NCBI GenBank assembly: GCA_004556565.1
Contig: SFGN01000073.1
Span: 1-12,442, forward strand
Direction: 5' to 3'
Length of the DNA: 12,442 nt
DNA from: Lachnospiraceae bacterium
GTDB lineage: Bacteria; Bacillota_A; Clostridia; Lachnospirales; Lachnospiraceae
The notes beneath the pieces were generated by a model. It saw only the letters and a list, made by a program, of their open reading frames with translations, was not told the DNA's origin and ran no database searches. Shown here piece by piece: positions 1-6,306 of the stretch (position 1 is the first letter of the stretch; each line of letters opens with the position of its first letter). The translations under genes and the position numbers were made by a program.

Positions 1-98
1 CCGGTACATTTCAAACTGTCACAGACGGTACATTTCATTCCGCTATGACTGGTACATTTCAAAGTGATACGGGTGGTACATCCATTCCGCTGCTATCA
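1..98. mobile_element. Probable end of an IS21-family insertion sequence
   Basis: The first 98 bases carry four copies of a GGTACAT-type repeat and end in CTATCA just before the DUF6371 coding sequence begins. Read on the other strand, the end starts TGATAGCAGCGGAATGGATG and then GTACC, a 5'-TG terminus. IS21-family elements are known to have TG...CA termini and several repeated transposase-binding sites inside each end. No istA or istB coding sequence is in the window, so the body of the element would lie to the left. The reading frame of the neighbouring gene has a stop at 65-67 and its recognisable homology starts at about 101, which supports position 98 as the edge. The family assignment rests on repeat style only, and the exact edge could be off by a few bases. 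Confidence 0.5.
3..98. repeat. Four direct repeats at a 24-base period
   Basis: GGTACATTTC occurs at 3, 27 and 51, and a diverged copy (GGTACATCCA) at 75, so the spacing is exactly 24 bases each time. The units alternate: copies 1 and 3 continue with CAAA, while copies 2 and 4 contain CATTCCGCT. This looks like two interleaved 48-base units. Regular 24-base phasing puts the sites on nearly the same face of the helix, as expected for cooperative binding of a transposase at an IS end. Confidence 0.8.
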
Positions 99-778
99 GA
101 TTGTGTCTGCTCCCGATGGAAATTGTCCGGAAAACGCTGCTTTTCACGCCAAAGAACGGATTTATCGCCTTTCTTTCCGATGTGTTCGGCGAGGAGACAG
201 CAAAGTCGCTCGTGGAAAAATATCGTATCGGGACGACAAAGGACGGATATGCCGTTTTCTACCAGTTCGACATCCGGGACCGGTGCCGCGCCGGAAAGAT
301 CATCCCCTACAATCCCCGGACCGGACACCGCATCAAGGACGGCTCCGTTCCTGCAGCAATGTGGGTGCACAGCAGACTTAAAGCACTGCATCAGCTGCCC
401 GATGATTGGACGCTGTCCCAGTGCCTGTTCGGAGAGCACCTGCTCCCCCTCTGCCCTGAGCTCCCCGTCGCCCTGGTAGAAGCCGAAAAGACTGCGGTCA
501 TCTGCTCCGCAGTCTTTCCGGAATTCCTCTGGCTCGCCACCGGCGGACTCGGCCAGTTCAACGACCGCGTGAAAGTCCTCCTCGGTCGCCATGTCATCGC
601 CTTCCCCGACCTCGGCGCCTGCGACCGATGGCGGAAGAAGGCAAAGGACTATCCCCTGCTGGACATCACCGTGTCCGACTACCTGGAGAAGAACGCCACC
701 CCGCAGCAGCGGGAGATGGGCGCCGATCTGGCGGATTTGGTGGTGGAGGAGAGGCGAAATGATAGGGCGTCAATATAG
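99..778 (+). pseudogene. DUF6371 domain protein, 5'-truncated remnant
   Basis: The reading frame from about 101 (formally a TTG) to a TAG at 776-778 gives about 225 residues. It resembles the DUF6371 proteins common on Bacteroidales mobile elements, which look like Toprim/primase-related proteins with an N-terminal zinc-binding part. Visible landmarks are the opening LPMEIVRKTL, FLSDVFGEE, YRIGT, GRAGK-like RCRAGKIIPYNPRTG, MWVHSRL, CLFGEHLL, the acidic VALVEAEKTAVICS, LWLATGG, the FPDLGA segment and the closing DLADLV. The N-terminal part expected before LPMEIV is absent and the frame is closed upstream at 65-67 inside the IS-like repeats, so I read it as disrupted by that insertion. The C-terminus stops soon after DLADLV with an unremarkable tail, so the 3' end may also be cut. 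The segment is much more GC-rich than the genes to its right and converges on the WYL gene with only 5 bases between the stops. It is probably non-functional. The family call is from memory of the motif pattern. Confidence 0.7.
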
Positions 779-783
779 TAAGA

Positions 784-1686
784 CTACACCTTATTAATGT
801 ACTTCTTCATGTATGCTCTCACATACTCAAGAAAGTCATCACCTTCCAAAACTTTAATCTCAGAAATAAGGCCCACATAGTATCTACATATACCGGCAAA
901 GTCATTGACTACGGTATCGAGAATCCAGAAATTGCCATCTCTGGTGATTTCCTTCTCCGCCAACGGATACTCCTCTATGAGCAAGTTCTTTGCTCTAACA
1001 CTCAGCTGCATGCGAACACGGGAGTTTGCATAGCCCGTCATACGGAATATGTCTCTCCCCTGCTTGCGGTGGCTGATTTCATATTCCCATGCTCGTTCAG
1101 TAATCTCAACTTCACCAATTCTCTGCACCTTAAACAGCTTGTTGCTCTTGCTCTCGGTATCATAAGCCCACACCTCGATAAAGTCATTAGTGAACCCGAA
1201 TGGCTCCACGAGACGGTCACGAACCACATTGCTGTTCGCTGACTCGTAGTTATGCAGGATGACCATTTTCTTTTCCTGAGCTGCCTTCCTGAGCTTGGCC
1301 ACGTGAGCAGCATTGCTCTTGCGGTCTACGAAGCCTTCTATTCCGGTGTTATCGTAGATTACAGCAAGTTTCTTTCTGAGCCCTGCCTTCAGGGCATTTG
1401 TCGGCGACAGTGCATCAATCAGGTTATTCACCAGATAAGACTCCTCATCGCTGAAATACACCAGCTTATCAAACTCCGGTGCTGGCTGTGGCATCTCAAC
1501 AAGGCTATAGATGTCTCCCTTGATATTGATCACGGTGAAACCGGATTCTTTGAGAGTATCTATATATCTGTAAATTGTCCTTGGCACAACTTCAAGTCTT
1601 GCTGCAATCTCATCGATAGTCAGCGTTGAATTGTTCTGCAGCATCTTCATCAGACGCAGCGCCAGGACCACCTTAGGTTGGTTCAT
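784..1686 (-). CDS. WYL-domain transcriptional regulator, last gene of the operon
   Basis: This 300-residue protein has the standard regulator layout. An N-terminal winged helix-turn-helix (about 5-62, with LTIDEIAARLEVVPRTIYRYIDTL) is followed by a linker, a WYL domain (about 135-200), and a C-terminal WCX-like part (about 220-297). In the WYL core the signature reads EVWAY at 171-175, preceded by RLVEPFGF. This is a common divergent form of the W-Y-L triad. WYL proteins are known to bind nucleic acid or nucleotide ligands, and many control defence islands, including BrxR in BREX loci. The ATG at 1686 lies 2 bases after the stop of the small upstream gene, so translation is probably coupled. 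Being last in the operon is unlike the usual first-gene position of BrxR. Autoregulation of the island is my inference. It could instead be a regulator carried along with the element. Confidence 0.85.
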   Translation of the reverse strand: MNQPKVVLALRLMKMLQNNSTLTIDEIAARLEVVPRTIYRYIDTLKESGFTVINIKGDIYSLVEMPQPAPEFDKLVYFSDEESYLVNNLIDALSPTNALKAGLRKKLAVIYDNTGIEGFVDRKSNAAHVAKLRKAAQEKKMVILHNYESANSNVVRDRLVEPFGFTNDFIEVWAYDTESKSNKLFKVQRIGEVEITERAWEYEISHRKQGRDIFRMTGYANSRVRMQLSVRAKNLLIEEYPLAEKEITRDGNFWILDTVVNDFAGICRYYVGLISEIKVLEGDDFLEYVRAYMKKYINKV

Positions 1687-1703
1687 GATTATTTCTCGAT
1701 TTC
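1682..1703. repeat. Junction direct repeat, copy 1
   Basis: This 22-base segment matches 1864-1885 at 20 positions. On the minus strand it reads GAAATCGAGAAATA, then two variable bases, then CATGAA. It encodes the terminal E-I-E-K-stop of the small DUF4177-like gene, followed by the start codon of the WYL gene. The reading phase is the same as in the other copy. Confidence 0.85.
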
Positions 1704-1868
1704 GCGTTTCAAAAATGCGGCTATCTCCGCAAGCCCGCTATCATAACTATTGGTTGGGCACACAGAAACCAGTTCCCAACCCTCTTTACCTAGTTTGTTC
1801 AGTTTTTCCTGCATACCAGTACATGCCGGTGTGCTGAACCTTTCGGTGATATACTCAAACTTCTTCAT
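1689..1868 (-). CDS. Small DUF4177-like protein (59 residues)
   Basis: This is a short ORF with ATG at 1868-1866 and TAA at 1691-1689. It begins MKKFEYITERF and contains LNKLGKEGWELVSV at about 23-36, then AAFLKREIEK at the end. That is the hallmark of the DUF4177 family: an N-terminal K-Y/F-E-Y strand, the L-x-x-L-G-x-E-G-W-E-L-V motif and a C-terminal LKRE strand, usually about 50-70 residues. The biochemical role of DUF4177 is not known. No signal peptide or membrane segment is visible, so it is probably cytoplasmic. It starts 2 bases after the stop of the 162-residue gene and ends 2 bases before the WYL start, so it should be co-translated with both. Its family match and tight packing make it a real gene despite its size. 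It is bounded by two near-identical 22-base repeats (see findings), as if inserted as a cassette. Confidence 0.8.
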   Translation of the reverse strand: MKKFEYITERFSTPACTGMQEKLNKLGKEGWELVSVCPTNSYDSGLAEIAAFLKREIEK

Positions 1869-1885
1869 GTCTATTTCTCGATTTC
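1864..1885. repeat. Junction direct repeat, copy 2
   Basis: This is the partner of 1682-1703, 182 bases away, with 20 of 22 positions identical. On the minus strand it encodes the terminal E-I-E-K-stop of the 162-residue protein and the start codon of the DUF4177-like gene. The GAGAAA within it is the only purine-rich ribosome-binding candidate for the downstream start. Confidence 0.85.
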
Positions 1886-2359
1886 AATGATGCCAGTAAT
1901 GAGAGATAACTTATAGTCCATCTTTCTGACTTCTGCACCGAACCTTACGACTACGTATTCCTCATCTATGTATTCGATTGTTCCTAAGCCATATGATTTG
2001 TGCGATATCTTCATACCTACAACAGCTGCTTCTATCTCAGGATTATCATCTCTAGAAACGCTGATTATTACCTCAAAGGAACTTGTCATGCGGATGATAA
2101 CATCCCGTCCTTTCATGACTTCAAAGAAGAACTTGTACTGCTCAAGCTTGTCCTGCAAGTCACGAGCAACTGCGCTTCCACCGCGTCTGACAGGCTGTCC
2201 GTCTTTGTACTCAATGCGGAATGTATATGAGTCGCGATTTCCACGAAGTATAAAGTCTGACTCGCTCAAGGAAAGTATTCCACCACCGCTGACAATGGCT
2301 TTGATAATCCTTGCTCGATTACTCTCCCAAAGAGGATAATACTGTCCGTTTGATTCCAT
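1871..2359 (-). CDS. Uncharacterised protein with Tudor/SH3-like C-terminus
   Basis: I do not recognise the full-length family of this 162-residue protein. The N-terminal two thirds (about 1-110) looks like a mixed alpha/beta domain with a conserved-looking core (SESDFILRGNRDSYTFRIEY at 32-51, then RRGGSAVARDLQDKL at about 58-72). The C-terminal part (about 114-155), with VGMKISHKSYGLGTIEYIDE followed by YVVVRFG and RKMDY, resembles the small beta-barrel (Tudor/SH3-like) at the C-terminus of UvrD/PcrA-type helicases and similar nucleic-acid-associated proteins. There is no signal peptide or membrane helix. It is the first of three accessory genes after brxL, separated from it by 46 bases, the largest gap inside the cluster. 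Its TAG lies 2 bases before the ATG of the DUF4177-like gene. A nucleic-acid or polymerase-contact role for the barrel is inference only. Its presence in this operon suggests a BREX-linked accessory function. Confidence 0.7.
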   Translation of the reverse strand: MESNGQYYPLWESNRARIIKAIVSGGGILSLSESDFILRGNRDSYTFRIEYKDGQPVRRGGSAVARDLQDKLEQYKFFFEVMKGRDVIIRMTSSFEVIISVSRDDNPEIEAAVVGMKISHKSYGLGTIEYIDEEYVVVRFGAEVRKMDYKLSLITGIIEIEK

Positions 2360-2379
2360 GTGCTATAGAATGGCAGGCG

Positions 2380-2400
2380 TGATCGATATAAGATGGATCA
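2380..2400. promoter_or_regulatory. Imperfect inverted repeat between brxL and the accessory genes
   Basis: TGATCGAT at 2380-2387 and ATGGATCA at 2393-2400 form 8-base arms, 7 of 8 complementary, around a 5-base loop. They lie inside the 46-base gap, the only sizeable space within the operon. No T-run follows on either strand at the expected place, so it does not look like an intrinsic terminator. A dimeric operator (perhaps for the WYL protein) or an RNA hairpin are the options. I see no convincing Bacteroidota -7 box (TAnnTTTG) here. Confidence 0.3.
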
Positions 2401-2405
2401 TTATA

Positions 2406-3839
2406 TTACAACTTAATCCTGTACTCTGGCATGGGCTTCGAGTAAGATGCCTCTGAATCGATGTTGCTACATTGCTGCCTAATTATATCACGTCTTCTAA
2501 TGGCCGGCTGCAAGCAATACATATCAAAGTCTTCTGGACTAATCATTTCCTTTGAAACAACATTAGGGAACAGAAGCTTTAAGTATGCTGTTGCCATTCT
2601 TTTCACAGCCTTGGTGTGCCTCATGTCGGCCTTTGGAGGTATTTCTATCATTTCATCAACGACCTTCGCATAGACAGTTTCAGTTCTTAAACGATGTAAC
2701 ACCTCCGAGAAGAATTCCACATTCAAAGTCCAATCATGAATTGCCATATCAACATTTACACGAGGAATGAGCCATCCTTCAATGAAACCATGGAAGCGGT
2801 CGAGCAATGCTGACTCCTTAAAAGATTCTGGCAATGTGTCAAAATAACGTGTATCAAGAGGATAACCAGATTCAGAGAGTGGTATATTGCCAAGTAGCAT
2901 CAAGCCACATTCGGACATGAATTCATAGTTATCTACTTTTACATTGCCATATTCTAGATAGTTCTTAAGGAAGGACCTCATTTCGAGTGGATCGCTGAAT
3001 GTAATACTTTGAATTTCATCAAAAGCGACTAGGTCGAAACTTCGCATAATTCCTGGCCTCTTTGTAGACCTGTCATAAAAGAGTTTTGCGCGAGTAACAC
3101 GTCCTCCGCCAAGCAGCCATACAAATTTTGAAAGATTGCCATAAACATAACTCTTACCGGTACCCTTAGGTGCAAGTTCTACCATATTGAGCCTTGGCTC
3201 TATGAATGGAAGCAATCTTGTGATAAACTCGAGCTTCTGTGTTAAGTTCTTGAAGGCAGTTGGCGTATACTCCATTGAAGAAATGATTACATCTATCCAT
3301 TCATTAATAGAGAACTGCTCACGACACATACGAATGCTGTCCAAGTCAAACTTCTCCATAGGGCGGAAAGGTTTGAACGACGCCATCTCAATATATCCCC
3401 TTCCACCTTCATATGGTGCAATATATACAATCTTGAGTAGTCCCCATTTTTCGCCATCAATCAAATCATCAGGGAATTGATCTGTGAGGAATCCTGGAAT
3501 CTGCGTGTCACTTGCTTTGATTCCCATATCAGGAATAGCGAAGTGAGTCAGATTCTTTGCCAGATCAGTAGTAACAATGAATCTTGTTAAGAGTGTAAGT
3601 GTTTCTCCTCTCTTTAATCTAGCCAGGATAGCATTATTGTCAATAGGAATATGCGCATCGAGGAAGTGTACCAAAGCCTCCCTCCTAAATGTACCTGAAC
3701 CGTCAATGTGTGCAGAAATCAAGTAATCCTTCACGAAAGAAGGCAAATTACGTCCATTGAAGACCTCATAATTGCTGGGGTTCTTATATACTGCTGCAGT
3801 CCTAAATACTGCCTTAATTTTTTGTCCTAATTCACTCAT
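2406..3839 (-). CDS. brxL: BrxL, short Lon-like AAA+ form of type 4 BREX
   Basis: BrxL is the AAA+ ATPase of BREX systems, shown in other systems to be a ring-forming DNA-associated motor. Using the ATG at 3839 (MSELGQKIKAVF) the protein has 477 residues. A longer frame from a TTG at 3884 would overlap pglZ by 44 bases, whereas the ATG lies one base after the pglZ stop, so I prefer it. In this numbering the Walker A is APKGTGKS (223-230), the Walker B LVAFDE (270-275), a sensor-1 asparagine lies in LLGNIP (about 318), and a likely arginine finger in LLDRFHG (about 348). The N-terminal about 200 residues match the substrate/DNA-binding region of the family. The chain ends soon after the ATPase lid, so the C-terminal Lon-like protease domain of about 680-residue type 1 BrxL is missing. 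Short forms of about 450-480 residues are the norm for the related TIGR02688-type family, so I do not call this a truncation. Confidence 0.85.
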   Translation of the reverse strand: MSELGQKIKAVFRTAAVYKNPSNYEVFNGRNLPSFVKDYLISAHIDGSGTFRREALVHFLDAHIPIDNNAILARLKRGETLTLLTRFIVTTDLAKNLTHFAIPDMGIKASDTQIPGFLTDQFPDDLIDGEKWGLLKIVYIAPYEGGRGYIEMASFKPFRPMEKFDLDSIRMCREQFSINEWIDVIISSMEYTPTAFKNLTQKLEFITRLLPFIEPRLNMVELAPKGTGKSYVYGNLSKFVWLLGGGRVTRAKLFYDRSTKRPGIMRSFDLVAFDEIQSITFSDPLEMRSFLKNYLEYGNVKVDNYEFMSECGLMLLGNIPLSESGYPLDTRYFDTLPESFKESALLDRFHGFIEGWLIPRVNVDMAIHDWTLNVEFFSEVLHRLRTETVYAKVVDEMIEIPPKADMRHTKAVKRMATAYLKLLFPNVVSKEMISPEDFDMYCLQPAIRRRDIIRQQCSNIDSEASYSKPMPEYRIKL

Positions 3840-3840
3840 A

Positions 3841-6306
3841 CTAGAATCCAAGTAAATCATCAATTGAACTACCTGAGAAACCAATGAATTTAACCTTCAT
3901 TGAAACAGGTACTCCATTTTCGGGTTTGATTGTAATAAGCTGTTCACCTTCTGTAGCATCTGGTATTTCTGCCGTCCATTTTCCGTCAATGCGTTCCAGC
4001 TGAATTTCCTTTCCATTTGCTTCAAGGAAAGCAGATGATGGTTCAGGCATAATACTAAATTTAACAGTTGGTGCTGATATAGGTATCTCGGATTCTACAA
4101 TTGATACTTTGTATGTAGAACGAGGTTTGATACCCTTATTGGATATAATCACAAAAGGCACTATTACTTCTTCAGGAGTACAACCACCATGCACCTGATG
4201 GACAGGCTTCTTTCCCAAAGATGAATGGGTTAAGGCAACTTTGTACTTTTGTCCGGTATGCTCATTTGTATGAATAATGTAATCGGAATCATTGTCTGCC
4301 TCACCAGCTATTTGTATGTATCTACCATCATGTTCAATCTTTCCCGAATATTTACGTGATTCTGCATGACGTGAAAGATAACTAAGACCATGATCAGATA
4401 CAATTGCGATTGTCTGATGCTGATTCTTGTTGTAACTAATTATATCGTGGATTATCTGGTTTATAATTTCAAGTTCCTTAGGAAGTGTTGTATAACGATT
4501 GTAGCCATGAACATCATGCCCCAGGGCATCGATTTCTTCGAATTTACGAGCAACAAGTTCTCCTTCAAAACGGTTATGATGAGTCGAAGAAGGTATAGTG
4601 GCACGACTAAAGTCGCTTATGACTACCTCATAATCAGAATGTTCCTGTTTTACGCGATACAATATATAATTATAGAACTCTGCACCTAAACCGTCAATCC
4701 AGTAGATTTTATCAATCTTTGTTTCCTGTTTGAGATTAAGCTTAGTCAAATAATCATGAGACTCCTTCAATGAGTGGTACCACTTATAGAAACTAGCATT
4801 ATTAGCGTTTTGCTCCTTTATATAGTCTCTAATCACTTCTGGATAATTATCTTGAATTTTGCCATGCTTGTAAGCCTGGAAGTAGTCAGTTATCCAATTG
4901 TTCTTATCACTAATGCTTTCATATGGAGCAGGTTGCAAATAGTTGTAGAGATCCGGGTATAGTCCCTGGAGTTTTCCTTCGCCAAAGCCATCTGAGCTAT
5001 GGTTTGCAAACCATCCCATCAACAATTGATTCTCGAAATCAAACACACCTGTACACAATTCCTGAGCAAACTCGAAATCCTTTTTTACTTGGTATGTTTC
5101 GATAATATGGCGCTTAAGAACTTCCTGGGTGTTCTTTGAGACTGTTCGCCTAAATAAATCAGCATTTGAGGTAATAAGGAGACGGCGTTGTTTAGCCAGA
5201 TCATTACGAAGGCCCGAGCCACCCACATCGTAAGACAATCGGTCCACGATCATATTTGCAAGAGCATCTGCATCTGTCAAGTTTGGTACGTCCTTAACAC
5301 AAAGCAAAAGATATGGGTTATCGTTTCCTATGCTATAGTTTAAAACGTAAGCCTTTAATAACCACCTTTGGTATCTGCTTGTTTCCTCGTTTGACCAAAT
5401 ATCTAAAATCTGTCTGGTGGTGAAATTCAAGACATTAAACTGCTTTCTAATGAAAGTATCTAAGGAGAAAGTGTTAATATCAGAATTCTCAAGGTTCATA
5501 AGCAATTCCTCCCAGAAGGCATTATCATCCTCAGAGTAGCCTAACCCAGCCGGGAATTGAAGATCAAGAAACATTGTCATGAACTGATATGCATCCTTGA
5601 CTAATTCAAAATGGAAGATGTCATCCGGCTTAGAGTGCTTATATTTATTCGCAAGAGTCTTGGATGTGCAAACAAGCTTCGATTGTGGTGCCTGCTTCTT
5701 CCAAAAAGTCAACCACTCATATAAGGTATTTAATTGACACTGGACTGATTCGTGAGGAAGCTTAAAGTCTTTATACTTGGTGAAATATACTTCCACATGC
5801 TGCGGCTCAGCATCAAGACGCCAAATTGGAGCGCTTTCCTCTAGCCTGCCAAAATGATTCAGGAAGTCTACAAATCTATTGTGCAGGCCAATTAACGGCA
5901 TATAAATGCGCTTATGTGGATTGTGCACATCTTCAAGAAGCATAATATCATTGAAGAATCCGCGAAAATCCTCTTCCTTGTAAAATCTTGTAAGTTCAGA
6001 GAACGGAGCAACAAAAGTAGATTCCTGGCAATCTTGAATGGCTCGTTTTAGCTTCCCTGTTGTTATCCATTGATCGTGATCATCGTCATCAATCAAGCTT
6101 TCAATGTTGAGCCTTTTAACTTTAAAATCTGCAAAGAATTTGGACAGTTCCTGAAAAGCATTGAAATTATTGAGCATGATAAAACGCACACTATACCTTC
6201 TGGCAAGCATGTCATTACTCGTGCTATCTTTAATAATCTCTGCCTCTAACTCTTCAAGCGTATTAAACCGAATGATTTTTTCATTCGTATCCATTGCCTT
6301 TATCAT
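3841..6306 (-). CDS. pglZ: PglZ, BREX alkaline-phosphatase-fold protein
   Basis: This 821-residue protein carries the PglZ domain, the signature of all BREX systems. The domain has the metal-dependent alkaline phosphatase fold, and PglZ is needed for defence and, in type 1 systems, for modification. The domain spans about 530-725. A metal-binding aspartate is in KIYWIDGLG (D538), the nucleophile-position residue in IPSST (571-575), the second metal site is IVSDHGLSYL (D638, H639), and HQVHGGCTPEEV (703-714, H706) is the final metal-binding motif. The N-terminal 500 residues look mainly helical and are less conserved. About 730-815 looks like a small beta-sandwich. The ATG at 6306 overlaps the brxC stop as ATGA. 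A second ATG four codons downstream (6294) is preceded by AAAGG, so a start there is possible. The stop is one base before the brxL ATG. It resembles the type 4 BREX PglZ subgroup, a call supported by the neighbours. Confidence 0.9.
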   Translation of the reverse strand: MIKAMDTNEKIIRFNTLEELEAEIIKDSTSNDMLARRYSVRFIMLNNFNAFQELSKFFADFKVKRLNIESLIDDDDHDQWITTGKLKRAIQDCQESTFVAPFSELTRFYKEEDFRGFFNDIMLLEDVHNPHKRIYMPLIGLHNRFVDFLNHFGRLEESAPIWRLDAEPQHVEVYFTKYKDFKLPHESVQCQLNTLYEWLTFWKKQAPQSKLVCTSKTLANKYKHSKPDDIFHFELVKDAYQFMTMFLDLQFPAGLGYSEDDNAFWEELLMNLENSDINTFSLDTFIRKQFNVLNFTTRQILDIWSNEETSRYQRWLLKAYVLNYSIGNDNPYLLLCVKDVPNLTDADALANMIVDRLSYDVGGSGLRNDLAKQRRLLITSNADLFRRTVSKNTQEVLKRHIIETYQVKKDFEFAQELCTGVFDFENQLLMGWFANHSSDGFGEGKLQGLYPDLYNYLQPAPYESISDKNNWITDYFQAYKHGKIQDNYPEVIRDYIKEQNANNASFYKWYHSLKESHDYLTKLNLKQETKIDKIYWIDGLGAEFYNYILYRVKQEHSDYEVVISDFSRATIPSSTHHNRFEGELVARKFEEIDALGHDVHGYNRYTTLPKELEIINQIIHDIISYNKNQHQTIAIVSDHGLSYLSRHAESRKYSGKIEHDGRYIQIAGEADNDSDYIIHTNEHTGQKYKVALTHSSLGKKPVHQVHGGCTPEEVIVPFVIISNKGIKPRSTYKVSIVESEIPISAPTVKFSIMPEPSSAFLEANGKEIQLERIDGKWTAEIPDATEGEQLITIKPENGVPVSMKVKFIGFSGSSIDDLLGF

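Noticed and set aside
1..98. Possible CRISPR-like array because of the regular repeats
   Set aside because: The repeat core is only about 10 bases, the period is 24 bases, and alternate units share sequence. CRISPR repeats and spacers are longer, and spacers are unique.
59..592. Minus-strand open frame of 177 codons opposite the left-edge gene
   Set aside because: It is a shadow of the GC-rich DUF6371 coding sequence. Its translation has no recognisable motif, while the plus-strand frame matches a family along its length.
3840..3884. Upstream extension of brxL from a TTG start
   Set aside because: It would overlap pglZ by 44 bases, and the added 15 residues simply read through the pglZ end. 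The ATG at 3839 follows the pglZ stop by one base and fits the family start better.
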